From contig NZ_JODM01000003.1 in the NCBI RefSeq assembly GCF_000717995.1, positions 1 to 64,000 of the forward strand: DNA of 64,000 nucleotides, written 5' to 3'. Source of the stretch: Streptomyces violaceorubidus. Lineage in GTDB: Bacteria > Actinomycetota > Actinomycetes > Streptomycetales > Streptomycetaceae. Position numbers and translations under genes: made by a program. Shown one piece after another: positions 1-9,886 of the stretch; position 1 is the first letter of the stretch; each line of letters begins with the position of its first letter. The notes below the pieces were generated by a model. It searched no databases. It saw only the letters and a program-made list of their open reading frames with translations, and was not told where the DNA came from.

Positions 1-335
1 CGTGCCCCCGCCCCTACGTGCGGCCACCACCGCCGCTCCGCCCCCGGCGACCCCGCAGGACCACCGGACCACCCCGACCGCCACCCCGCCCGCGCCACCA
101 CCACACCGCACCGACACCCCGGCGAGCCTCAAGGACGGCGGCGGCAACCGACAGGTGAGCCCCGCGACCGCGTCCCCGAGACCCGCTCGCCCGCACGACC
201 CCACCCCGCCGCACCACGGGGCCCCCGTGCCCCCGCCCCTACGTGCGGCCACCACCGCCGCTCCGCCCCCGGCGACCCCGCAGGACCACCGGACCACCCC
301 GACCGCCACCCCGCCCGCGCCACCACACCCCGGCG
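1..335. repeat. Tandem duplicated leader, two copies about 225 bp apart
   Basis: Bases 1-107 recur almost identically at 226-332. A weaker match continues beyond each copy through an AAGGACGG motif and a GTGA(A/G)CCCC(G)TGACCGCG-like start region, seen near 130-170 and again near 341-380. The second copy supplies the ribosome binding site and start of the ABC permease. The first looks like a duplicated relic of the same leader and start. The stretch is open in one frame but encodes only a proline/threonine-rich low-complexity peptide, so I treat it as non-coding leader. The repeat may extend upstream of the window. Confidence 0.75.
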
Positions 336-361
336 CGCCCCAAGGACGGAGGCACCCCACG

Positions 362-3094
362 GTGAACCCCGTGACCGCGCCCTGGGTGCGTACCCGGCTG
401 CGGGCCGCGCCCGGCGCCGCCGTCGCGCTGGCGGTGCTGGTGGCGCTGACCGCGTGTCTGGCCGCCGCGTTCCCCCGGGCGCTGGACCGGTACACGGACG
501 CCGGTCTGCGCCAGGCCGTCGAGCACGCCCCGGTCGACGAGAGCAGCATCCTGGTCACCGCCGGGCCCGACCTCGACGGAGGGGTGGCCCACACGGAGGA
601 GAGCGTCCGGCCCGGACACCTCACCGAGCTCTACGAGTCCGCCCTCGACACGGTCGGGCGGCCGCTCGTCGTCGACGCGAAGCGGTCCTCCTACGGCGTC
701 CGCACCACCGAGACCCTGCCCTCGCCGGAGACGTGGCTGCCCCGCCCCGACGGCCTCCCCGCCCAGATGCTCCTCGCCGCCCCGAACGCTCTCGCCGACC
801 ACACCCGGCTGCGCTCCGGCCGGCTGCCCGAGGTCCCCGGCAAGGAGGCGACCGTCTCGACCACCGAGGTGCAGGCCGCGGTGACCGAGGAGACGGCCCG
901 CACACTGCACATCGAGGTGGGCTCGGTCATCCACCTGCCCGGCCGCCAGGACCTCACCGTCCACGTCACCGGCATCGTCGCGCCCGAGGACCCCGACAGC
1001 CCCTACTGGTCCGTCGACTCCCTGCTGCGCACTCCGTCCCTGCGGCGCACACCGGGACCGATGGGAGCCTCCAACCCCACCTACTGGGTCGGCGGCCTGC
1101 TGCTCGCCCCCGAGGCGGCACCCGCGCTGCTGAGCGTGGCCCCCACGGTCCGCTACTGGCACCTGACCCCCGACCCCGACGCCCTGCACAGCCGCGACCT
1201 CGGCCCCCTCGCCTCCGCCGTGGCCTCCCTGGAGTCCGGTCCCGGCCTGGAGGAGCTGCACGCGCGGATCAGCCCGCTCACCGACGTCACGACCGGTCTC
1301 GACGCGGCCTTCACCACGTACGGGGAACTCCGCGGCGACATCGGTCCGCTGATCGTCGTCGCCGCCTCGGGCGCGGGCACGGTCGCCGCCGTCGTCCTGC
1401 TGATGGCGGGCGGCCTGGCCACCGACCGGCGCCGCGCCGAACTGGCCCTGCTGCGCGCCCGCGGCGCCTCCGTACGGGGCCTGGCGGGCCGGCTGCTGGC
1501 CGAGACGGCGGTCGTGGCCGTGCCCGCGGGCGCCCTCGGATACGGCGTGGCCCTGCTCGCCCTGCCCGGCGCCCGGCCGCTGCCCGCGCTGTGGGCCGCC
1601 GTCGCGGTCACCGCCGTGGCCTGCCTGGCGCTGCCGCTGCGGGCCGCCGCCGCGCACCGTGCCGTACGGGTCCACGACGGCCGGCGGGACGCGGCCTTCG
1701 CGCGTGCCTCCCGGCGCCGTACCGTCGCCGAACTGACCGTGGTGGTGCTGGCGCTCGGCGCGGTCGAGACACTGCGCCGGCGCGGGGCGACGAACGGCGC
1801 CGGTGACCTGGTGGCGCTGGCCCCGGTCCTGGTCGGGGTGATCGCCGCGCTGGTCCTGGTGCGCCTGTATCCGCTGCCGCTGCGCGGGCTGGCCCGCCCC
1901 GCCCGGCGGCTGCGGGGCGCCGTCGGGCCGCTCGCGCTGGCCCGGGCCGGCCGGAGCTCCGCCTCCGCGGTGCTGCCCCTGCTCGCGCTGCTGACCGCGT
2001 TCACCGTGGCGGCGTTCGGCGGCTCGGTCCTCAGCGGTGTCGCCGACGCCCGCGACCGGGCGGCGCTGGTCTCCGTCGGCGCCGACGGCCGGGTGGAGGC
2101 GGAGACCGCCCTGCCCGCCGGGCTGCCGGGCCGTCTCGGGAAGGCGCCCGGGGTGCGGGAGGTCACCGAGGTCGGCCTCGACTACCGGGCCAGAACGAAC
2201 GACGGCCGCCAGTCGCTGCCGCTCGCCGCGGTGGACCCGGTCGAGTACGCGGCACTGGCCGGGCGGACGGATCTCGGCGCGTTCCCCGCGGGCGAGCTGA
2301 GACGGCCGGGCGGCGCCGAGGGCGGCTCCGAGGACGCCGTGCTGCCGGCGCTGGCCTCGCCCACGGTCGCCGAACGGTTCGGCAACGACGCCTTCCAGCT
2401 GCGCCTGGCCGACGGCAGCGTCGCCACGCTGCGGATCGTGCTGGTCCGCGACCGCACCCCGGCCGTGTACGGCGACGAATTTCTCGTCGTGGACCGCGCC
2501 GGACTGGCGCCCGGGGCGGTCCGGCCGAACGTACTGCTGCTGACCGGCGGCGACCTGGACGCGGGCGCGCTGCACCGGGCGGCGGACGACGCCGGCGCCG
2601 TCCAGCTGCGGTCCGAGAAGCGGGGCACGTACGTCGACTCCCCGCTGCAGTCGGGCGCCGAGCACATCTACACGGCCGCGGTGGCCGCGGGCGCCGGCTA
2701 CGCCGCCCTGGCCCTGCTGCTGTCCCTCGCGAGCACCGCGCCCGAACGCGCCGCCCTGCTCGCCCGGCTGCGCACCATGGGCCTCACCCGCGCCCAGGGC
2801 CGCCGCCTGCTCGTCCTGGAGTCCCTGCCGCAGGCCCTGCCCGCGGCCCTGGGCGGCGTCCTGACCGGCTGGGCGGCGGTCCGGCTGCTCTCCCCCGGCA
2901 TCGATCTGACGACCATCGCGGTGTCGGCGACGACGTCCCCGGCGGGGCGCGCGGAGCTGAGCGCCGACCCGTGGTCGCTGGCCGTCCCCGCGGTGGCGGT
3001 GCTGGTCCTGGCGGTGGGGGTGGCGGCGCTCCAGGCGTGGTGGTCGGGCCGGCGCACGGCGGTGGCGGAGCTGCGGGCGGGCGACGCGCGGTGA
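362..3094 (+). CDS. FtsX-like ABC transporter permease
   Basis: This is a large membrane subunit of a MacB/FtsX-type ABC exporter of about 910 residues. The GTG at 362 is chosen because AAGGACGGAGG lies about 10 bases upstream. The longer in-frame extension is proline-rich repeat sequence. An N-terminal membrane helix (LAVLVALTACLAAAF) is followed by a long extracytoplasmic region. A first FtsX block follows, with several helices and the typical RAELALLRARGAS loop. A second extracytoplasmic region and a final FtsX block with RAALLARLRTMGLTRAQ complete it. The ATPase gene starts 127 bases downstream in the same direction and is the obvious partner. The substrate cannot be read from sequence. 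Such pairs in Streptomyces often export peptides or lipids or act in envelope stress, but that is general knowledge, not evidence here. Confidence 0.9.
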   Translation: MNPVTAPWVRTRLRAAPGAAVALAVLVALTACLAAAFPRALDRYTDAGLRQAVEHAPVDESSILVTAGPDLDGGVAHTEESVRPGHLTELYESALDTVGRPLVVDAKRSSYGVRTTETLPSPETWLPRPDGLPAQMLLAAPNALADHTRLRSGRLPEVPGKEATVSTTEVQAAVTEETARTLHIEVGSVIHLPGRQDLTVHVTGIVAPEDPDSPYWSVDSLLRTPSLRRTPGPMGASNPTYWVGGLLLAPEAAPALLSVAPTVRYWHLTPDPDALHSRDLGPLASAVASLESGPGLEELHARISPLTDVTTGLDAAFTTYGELRGDIGPLIVVAASGAGTVAAVVLLMAGGLATDRRRAELALLRARGASVRGLAGRLLAETAVVAVPAGALGYGVALLALPGARPLPALWAAVAVTAVACLALPLRAAAAHRAVRVHDGRRDAAFARASRRRTVAELTVVVLALGAVETLRRRGATNGAGDLVALAPVLVGVIAALVLVRLYPLPLRGLARPARRLRGAVGPLALARAGRSSASAVLPLLALLTAFTVAAFGGSVLSGVADARDRAALVSVGADGRVEAETALPAGLPGRLGKAPGVREVTEVGLDYRARTNDGRQSLPLAAVDPVEYAALAGRTDLGAFPAGELRRPGGAEGGSEDAVLPALASPTVAERFGNDAFQLRLADGSVATLRIVLVRDRTPAVYGDEFLVVDRAGLAPGAVRPNVLLLTGGDLDAGALHRAADDAGAVQLRSEKRGTYVDSPLQSGAEHIYTAAVAAGAGYAALALLLSLASTAPERAALLARLRTMGLTRAQGRRLLVLESLPQALPAALGGVLTGWAAVRLLSPGIDLTTIAVSATTSPAGRAELSADPWSLAVPAVAVLVLAVGVAALQAWWSGRRTAVAELRAGDAR

Positions 3095-3221
3095 GGCCCC
3101 ACCGGATGCACGGCCGACCGGTGACACCGGAGACACGGCCGACGGGAGACATGGCCGACCGGAGTCCTGGAGGGACGGGGACGGGGACGGGGACGGCGGA
3201 CCAAGACACGGAGGAGACGCC

Positions 3222-4181
3222 ATGACGACCGACCCGACCCTCGCCGACCTGGCCGACCGCGCCACGGCGTCCCGGGACCGGCCCGCGTACGGCCACGACG
3301 CCCTGATCACCTGCGACCGCCTGGTGCGGATCTTCAGCGCGGACGGGGTGGAGGTGCAGGCGTTGCAGGGGCTCGACCTGCTGGTCCGGGAGGGGGAGCT
3401 GATGGCGCTGGTCGGTGCCTCGGGCAGCGGCAAGTCCACGCTGATGAACATCCTGGCCGGTCTGGACACGCCGACCGCCGGGGCGGCCCGGGTCGCGGGG
3501 CGCGACCTGCTCACGATGACGGCGAAGGACCGCCTGGCCTACCGCCGCACAGTGGTCGGCTTCGTGTGGCAGCAGACCTCCCGCAACCTCATGCCGTACC
3601 TGACGGCCGCGCAGAACGTGGCGCTGCCCATGCAGCTGGCCGGCAGCGGCGGACGCCGGGCGGCGCGCACCGAGCGCGCGCTGGAGCTCCTGGACCTGAT
3701 GGGCGTCGCGGACTGCCGCGACCGGCGCCCGCGGCAGATGTCGGGCGGGCAGCAGCAGCGGGTCGCCATCGCCGTGGCCCTCGCGGGCAACCCGTCCGTG
3801 CTGCTCGCGGACGAGCCGACGGGCGAGCTGGACTCCCACACCGCGGAACAGATCTTCGGCGCGTTCCGCACGGCCAACGAGCACCTGGGCACCACGATCG
3901 TCATCGTCACCCACGACCAGGCGGTGGCCGGTGAGGTCCGCCGCACCGTCGCCATCCGCGACGGCCGCACCTCCACGGAGGTGCTGCGCCGCAGCGAGGT
4001 GGACGCCGAGACCGGCCACGAGACGGTGGTGGCCCGCGAGTACGCCATGCTCGACCGCGCCGGGCGGCTCCAGCTGCCCGCCGACTACACCGCGGCCCTC
4101 GGCATGCGCGACCGCGTCGCCCTGGAACTGGAGTCGGACCACATCGCCGTACGTCCGGACGACAGCGAGCCCACTCGTTGA
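3222..4181 (+). CDS. ABC transporter ATP-binding protein with AbrB-like tail
   Basis: This is the ATPase subunit (319 aa) of the exporter whose permease lies just upstream. The domain shows Walker A GASGSGKST, a Q-loop region, the signature MSGGQQQR, Walker B VLLADEPTGELD and an H-loop in VIVTHD, arranged as in MacB/LolD ATPases. GGAGAC precedes the ATG at 3222 and acts as ribosome binding site. An array of GGGGAC hexamers sits just before it (about 3175-3200). The last 45 residues (DRAGRLQLPADYTAALG..RVALELE) go beyond the ATPase fold. They resemble a single SpoVT/AbrB swapped-hairpin unit, which recurs at the end of some actinobacterial ABC ATPases. That resemblance is by eye. Its role, perhaps dimerisation or regulation, is inference. 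Confidence 0.92.
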   Translation: MTTDPTLADLADRATASRDRPAYGHDALITCDRLVRIFSADGVEVQALQGLDLLVREGELMALVGASGSGKSTLMNILAGLDTPTAGAARVAGRDLLTMTAKDRLAYRRTVVGFVWQQTSRNLMPYLTAAQNVALPMQLAGSGGRRAARTERALELLDLMGVADCRDRRPRQMSGGQQQRVAIAVALAGNPSVLLADEPTGELDSHTAEQIFGAFRTANEHLGTTIVIVTHDQAVAGEVRRTVAIRDGRTSTEVLRRSEVDAETGHETVVAREYAMLDRAGRLQLPADYTAALGMRDRVALELESDHIAVRPDDSEPTR

Positions 4182-4206
4182 GCGAGGGCCCGGACCGCCC
4201 GGACGA

Positions 4207-4224
4207 CCTCAGCGCACGCTGAGG
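4207..4224. terminator. Short hairpin between convergent genes
   Basis: CCTCAGCG and CGCTGAGG pair around a two-base loop, between the ABC ATPase stop and the convergent minus-strand gene, and include the latter's stop codon. There is no T-tract. A weak bidirectional terminator is possible. Confidence 0.3.
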
Positions 4225-4946
4225 CCCAGGGCCCCGGTCCCCGCCCGCCGCAGCGCGACGGACCCGAAGGGCGTGCGCAGCCGCAGCCACGCTCCGGAGG
4301 ACAGAAGTTTCGGAGCGTCCTCGCCCGAACCGGAACCGGAGCCGGAGCCGGAACCCGAGCCGGAGCCGGGGGCCGAGGCCGGTGTTCCGCGGGGCCGCAG
4401 GAACCCGAGCGACTGGGCCGCGTGCACGGCCCGCACCGGCAACCCCGTGTCCCCGACGGTGCGGGACCAGATCTCGCGCCCCACCCGGTCCAGCTCGGCC
4501 CGTGTCCGCTCCTCGGGGGCCAACTCCCCCGTCCGCGCGCGAAACTCGGCCACCGCGGCGGCGACCAGTGCGCGCAGGGCGTCCGGGGCGGGCAGTCCCG
4601 CCTCGGTCCGCCAGCCACCGCGCGGGGGCAGCACCCCTGCCCAGGGCGGCCCGGTCACGGCCTCCGGCACGCCGGAGGTCGCCGCGTGCTCGTCCACGGT
4701 CTCCAGCAGTTCACCGGCGGAGACGGTCGCGTCGAGGGTGGCGTCGAGCCCGTTCTCGTACGGTTTGGCCAGCCGTACCGCGCGCACGGCCAGCACCTCG
4801 AAGGAGGGTGGCCGCCCGAAGACGGCCAGGGCCGTGCCGGCCGCCTGGAGGCGCACCGCGGCCGAACGGTCGTAGTGGAGCAGACGGGAGAGGAAGGCCG
4901 CGAGATCCGCGGCCTCCCCGTCGTCGGCCAGGTGGAGCACCGTCAT
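4209..4946 (-). CDS. Conserved hypothetical protein with Gly-Ser repeat linker
   Basis: The protein is 245 residues long. I do not recognise a named family. The ATG at 4946 overlaps the TGA of the thioesterase gene (ATGA), so the two are translationally coupled and form the end of the ettA operon. The first about 170 residues look like an ordinary globular, mostly helical domain, with HLADDGEAADLAAFL at the start and a conserved-looking tract around AVRLAKPYENGLDATLDA. A perfect Gly-Ser run of about 15 residues follows. A short C-terminal segment (LLSSGAWLRLRTPFGSVALRR) ends the protein. The serine-glycine run comes from a simple CCGGAG-type repeat and is probably length-variable between strains. 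No catalytic motif, signal peptide or membrane segment is seen. Confidence 0.75.
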   Translation of the reverse strand: MTVLHLADDGEAADLAAFLSRLLHYDRSAAVRLQAAGTALAVFGRPPSFEVLAVRAVRLAKPYENGLDATLDATVSAGELLETVDEHAATSGVPEAVTGPPWAGVLPPRGGWRTEAGLPAPDALRALVAAAVAEFRARTGELAPEERTRAELDRVGREIWSRTVGDTGLPVRAVHAAQSLGFLRPRGTPASAPGSGSGSGSGSGSGSGEDAPKLLSSGAWLRLRTPFGSVALRRAGTGALGLSVR

Positions 4947-5353
4947 GCGGCGACGGCCTCCTCCTCGGCGTCCGTGTACTCCTGGAGGAACTCCCGTTCC
5001 TCGGCGGTGAGCCGCCGGGGCCGCTGCGCCTCGAAGTCGAACGGCACGATCACCGTGGAGGCGCGGACGTAGATCTCGTCCCCGTCCTTCACCTCGTAGG
5101 TGAGGGTGAAGGAGGCGGCCCTGATCTGCGTGACCCACAGCTCGATGTCGACCGGGTGGTGCCGGTGGACGAGCTGCCGCTTGTAGTCGATCTCATGGCG
5201 GGCCACCACGGACCCCTGCTTGAAGTCCTTCTCCGGGCGGAACAGGAAGTCGATACGGGCCTCCTCCAGGTAGCGGAGGAAGACCACGTTGTTGACGTGG
5301 CCGTAGGCGTCCATGTCCGCCCAGCGCAGTGGGCAGCGGTAGATGTGCCGCAA
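4943..5353 (-). CDS. Acyl-CoA thioesterase, hotdog fold (YbgC/FadM type)
   Basis: This is a single hotdog-domain thioesterase of 136 residues, which hydrolyses acyl-CoA to free acid and CoA in the cytoplasm. The signature WADMDAYGHVNN, holding the catalytic Asp of the 4-hydroxybenzoyl-CoA thioesterase group, lies near residue 13, and YLEEARIDF follows, as is usual for the family. The TTG at 5353 is chosen as start: it lies two bases after the ettA stop, gives the usual family length, and no ATG or GTG precedes the conserved IYRCPLRW. The gene lies between ettA and the Gly-Ser protein, overlapping the latter by four bases. The substrate is unknown. The family usually takes short- or medium-chain acyl-CoA. 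Confidence 0.88.
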   Translation of the reverse strand: MRHIYRCPLRWADMDAYGHVNNVVFLRYLEEARIDFLFRPEKDFKQGSVVARHEIDYKRQLVHRHHPVDIELWVTQIRAASFTLTYEVKDGDEIYVRASTVIVPFDFEAQRPRRLTAEEREFLQEYTDAEEEAVAA

Positions 5354-5355
5354 GA

Positions 5356-7020
<1,665 letters not shown>

Positions 7021-7154
7021 GAGAAACCGTCCGGCAGCTTGATCAGGCAGTGGGCAGATACACCCCATCTTGCCGCACCGCCACCCCAGGGCGGAAACCC
7101 GTGTGGCGCGACCTCTGTGACCTGGGATTTCGTGCGCCGCGTTAGCGTGCCGTC

Positions 7155-7512
7155 GTGACCAGCGCGACGGAGCGTCCCCTCCTGTTCCTCGACGTGGGCT
7201 GTGATCTCGTCCGGGCGACGACGTAGGGAGGGGAAGAGGCGAACGAGGCCGTCGCCCCGCGCATCGGCCTCCCGGGGCTGCCCGTGCTGGACCTGCCGGA
7301 CACCGGCGGGCGGGAAGGCCCGCGCGGACTGCACTGGAAGACCCGTCCCCTGGTCGAGTGGGCCGACGGCCGCCCCTTCCTCTGGGTCGACGACGAGATC
7401 AGCGCCGTGGACCGCCAGTGGGTGGCGGCCGCTCACCCCGGCCCGTACCTGCTCCACCGTGTCGATCCGGCCGAGGGTCTCACCGACGGCGACTTCACCG
7501 CGCTCGCCGTCA
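7155..7512 (+). pseudogene. Broken HAD-domain hydrolase gene
   Basis: The reading frame starts at GTG 7155 with RPLLFLDV, the beginning of the HAD motif I found in Streptomyces HAD-domain proteins. The expected D-G-x-L-N-P and about 60 further codons are missing, and the frame jumps to CDLVRATT. There a TAG at 7224-7226 replaces the Trp of the family's ATTW motif. The same frame then continues with good family sequence: GLPGLPVLDLPD, HWKTRPLVEWADGRPFLWVDDEI and LLHRVDPAEGLTDGDF. The end runs into the convergent surface-protein gene without the usual C-terminus. It therefore carries an internal deletion, a nonsense codon and a lost end. The family assignment is from recalled homologues. Confidence 0.82.
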
Positions 7513-8931
7513 CTGTTCGTTCCTTCGGCGGACGAAGAGGAGGACCGCGCCGCCGATGACCACGAGGCCGATGGCCGCGCCGCCGATCAGGGGGGTCGCG
7601 TCGGAGCTGCCGGTCTCGGCGAGGTTGGGGCTGGAGGAGGGGGCGACGACCGGGGTGGGCATGGGGGCCGCTTCGCCGAGGGTGTGGGTGGTGTCGGACA
7701 GGGTGGCGCTCTGGGTGCGGCAGTCCAGGACGCCGCTGAAGCGCTGCTCGAAACCGGCCGGGCCGCGGATCGTGAAGTCGTAGGCGCGGTCCTCCGGCAG
7801 CGGGACCGGCACCATGCGGGTCTCGCCCGGCGCGATGGTGTACTCGGCGTCCAGCAGTTGGAAGGTGAAGGGCTCGTCGCCCTTGTTGAGCGCGGTGATG
7901 TCGAGGGTGCCCTCGGCGCAGTTCTTCTCGGCGGACAGGGCGGGTATCGCGCCCTCGGCGGCCCAGGTGGCGGTCGCCGTCGCCGCGACCGTCGACTCGC
8001 TGGAACCGGCCAGGATCTGCGTCTGGCTGCGGCTCTCGGAGGCGAAGGCGCGGCCGACCGGCACGGTCGTCGACGCCTGGACGGACAGCTGGGCGGTGCC
8101 GGCCTCGGCGTCCTCGGGCACGTCGAAGAAGAGCTGGGTGCCGTCGGTGACCTCGGTGACGGGCTCGCCCTTCTTGTCGACGATCCGTACGGCGTCCTCG
8201 CCGGTGGCGTCCACCGGGGGCGTCACCGTCGCGCCGCCCGCGTTGGTGTGGACCGTCACCGGGCCGAGCCGCTCACCGGGGCGGCCCGAGACGGCCGGCG
8301 GGTCGAGGGCGAGGGACGCCGCGGGCTCGGCCAGGTCGCGGGCGTTCTTCTCCAGGTAGTCGGCGAGCCGCTCGGCCTGCGGGTCGACGGCCTCGACGTC
8401 CGTGTCGTCCGAGTACCGCCAGATGGCGACCTGGGTGCCGGCCGCGGCGTCCTCTTCGGTGAGCCCGCCCCCGACGCCCGCCTTCTTCGCGAGCGCGGCC
8501 AGGTCGTTGACCTGCGGGTAGGAGTTCCCCAGGATCCAGCGGACGCGGCCGGCGTCCTTGTTGGTGCCCAGCGACGTCCCGCTCCAGGGGGTCTCCTGGT
8601 ACTTCGCGTCCTTCTGCGTCGGGTTCTGGATGTCGACGCAGTACGTCTGCAGCATGCCGCCGCCCTCGACGGACATCTCGAACAGTCCGGCCGGCACCTG
8701 CTGGTCGCCGTCCTCCGTGTGGATGACCGCGGTGCCGTGCGTCTTCAGGCCGCCTATGGTCGCCGTCGCCCCGCCCTGTCCTCGCGCGCCGTCCGGTGCG
8801 CCGTCCTGGGCCGCGGCCGGTGCCGCGCCGGTCACCACACCGGCGACCGCGAGCGCGGACGCCAGCGCCCCGGCGGCGAGACGCGTCGCCCTTCGACCGG
8901 GCAGAGACGGCGCAGCGAGCGAAGAAAACAC
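7510..8931 (-). CDS. Thioester-domain (TQxA) surface protein with LAETG sortase anchor
   Basis: This is a secreted, cell-wall-anchored protein of 473 residues. The start is GTG 8931, preceded by AAGGGGA. A signal peptide with RR and a hydrophobic stretch ends near AAPAAAQ (residue 41). The thioester domain has Cys98 in TYCVD and Gln167 in TQVAIW. In related Gram-positive TIE proteins such a Cys and Gln form an internal thioester that reacts covalently with surfaces. One or two beta-rich repeats follow. The C-terminus carries LAETG at 437-441, a hydrophobic helix and RRR, the substrate signal for a class E-type sortase as used for long chaplins in Streptomyces. It faces the broken HAD gene. 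Adhesion is the likely role, by family analogy. Confidence 0.87.
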   Translation of the reverse strand: MFSSLAAPSLPGRRATRLAAGALASALAVAGVVTGAAPAAAQDGAPDGARGQGGATATIGGLKTHGTAVIHTEDGDQQVPAGLFEMSVEGGGMLQTYCVDIQNPTQKDAKYQETPWSGTSLGTNKDAGRVRWILGNSYPQVNDLAALAKKAGVGGGLTEEDAAAGTQVAIWRYSDDTDVEAVDPQAERLADYLEKNARDLAEPAASLALDPPAVSGRPGERLGPVTVHTNAGGATVTPPVDATGEDAVRIVDKKGEPVTEVTDGTQLFFDVPEDAEAGTAQLSVQASTTVPVGRAFASESRSQTQILAGSSESTVAATATATWAAEGAIPALSAEKNCAEGTLDITALNKGDEPFTFQLLDAEYTIAPGETRMVPVPLPEDRAYDFTIRGPAGFEQRFSGVLDCRTQSATLSDTTHTLGEAAPMPTPVVAPSSSPNLAETGSSDATPLIGGAAIGLVVIGGAVLLFVRRRNEQ

Positions 8932-9183
8932 GAATTCCCCTTCGAGCAGGACCCGTTGGCGTGGGGGGTACGGTCCCACCAGCAGAATCAGCAGCCATAC
9001 ATGGCTTGTTCGGCATCCTAAGGACGTGACGGAGCGGGCTTGCCGGTGATCGTCGTCCCCGCGGTGATCCGAATCGGAATCGTTATCGCCGAGACCGCCC
9101 TTGAGCAGGACTTATCGACAAATCCACCCGGGCTCACTCGGACCCGTGCGTGGACGAGCCGCCGTACTCGGGACGGTTCGGGC

Positions 9184-9221
9184 GGGCTGACACCGGCACG
9201 GGCCGCCCGCGATGTCAGCCC
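9184..9221 (-). terminator. Hairpin at the end of ssbB
   Basis: GGGCTGACA (9184-9192) pairs with TGTCAGCCC (9213-9221) around a 20-base loop and overlaps the ssbB stop codon. No T-tract follows, so termination is only probable. Confidence 0.4.
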
Positions 9222-9706
9222 ACCGGGACGGGCTCCGGTCGCTGTTCGGGCACCGGACCGGCCGGCCGCCCCGCCGGCTCCCCCGTCGGTCCCCCGGGCG
9301 CCACCTCCCAGTTGGGTTCCGGCTGGGGCGGCGAGGTCGATGCCTCGGTCCTGCCGGTGCGCCGGAACGCCGCAGTGCCGCGGGCGAGGTCGTGGCCGAT
9401 CGCCACCGCGTCGATGTCGGCCGAGGTCCGGCTCTGCCCGTCGCGCACATCGGTGCGCACCTTCAGCCTGCCCTGCACCACGACGGGGTCGCCGACCGTC
9501 AGCGACCCCGAGGCGTTGGTGGCGAGCTGCCGGTTGGCCCACACCGTGAAGAAGTTGGTGTGTCCGTCCGTCCACGCGCTCTTCTCGCGGTCCCAGTAGC
9601 GCGCGGTGACCGCGAGCCGGAAGCGCAGCGAGGCGCCGTTCGCCAGGTCCCGGAAGACCGGCTGGGTGGCCACGTTCCCCACCGCGCAGATCATCGTCTC
9701 GTTCAT
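9215..9706 (-). CDS. ssbB: Single-stranded DNA-binding protein, SsbB type
   Basis: This is a 163-residue OB-fold SSB that coats single-stranded DNA. The N-terminal domain has the usual order MICAVGNVATQP, LRFRLAVTARYWD, FFTVWANRQLA and DPVVVQGRLKVR. The tail is proline/glutamate-rich and ends PVPVG. It lacks the acidic D-D-x-P-F tip that recruits partners in the essential SsbA. That marks the shorter SsbB paralogue, reported in S. coelicolor to matter for chromosome segregation during sporulation. The ATG at 9706 has GGAGG seven to nine bases upstream. The next gene upstream, dynB, ends 180 bases away on the same strand, in keeping with a shared sporulation role. Confidence 0.9.
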   Translation of the reverse strand: MNETMICAVGNVATQPVFRDLANGASLRFRLAVTARYWDREKSAWTDGHTNFFTVWANRQLATNASGSLTVGDPVVVQGRLKVRTDVRDGQSRTSADIDAVAIGHDLARGTAAFRRTGRTEASTSPPQPEPNWEVAPGGPTGEPAGRPAGPVPEQRPEPVPVG

Positions 9707-9886
9707 CGCGAGTCCTCCCTCCCGCACGGGCCCCTCCCGTACGGCGGCCGGGGCGACCGCGTCCCTCGCGATCGCCGTGGAGGCCAGATTGCCCGCCGTC
9801 GGCCCGGTCCGCCGGGGGCTGTGGACCGGCCGTGGCCTGTGGAGAACTCCGTCACCCGCACGGGTGGCAGCCGTGGACGGGGGCGG

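Noticed and set aside
239..3514. 1091-codon open frame (minus strand) opposite the ABC genes
   Set aside because: Glycine/arginine-rich shadow of the permease and ATPase, with no domain.
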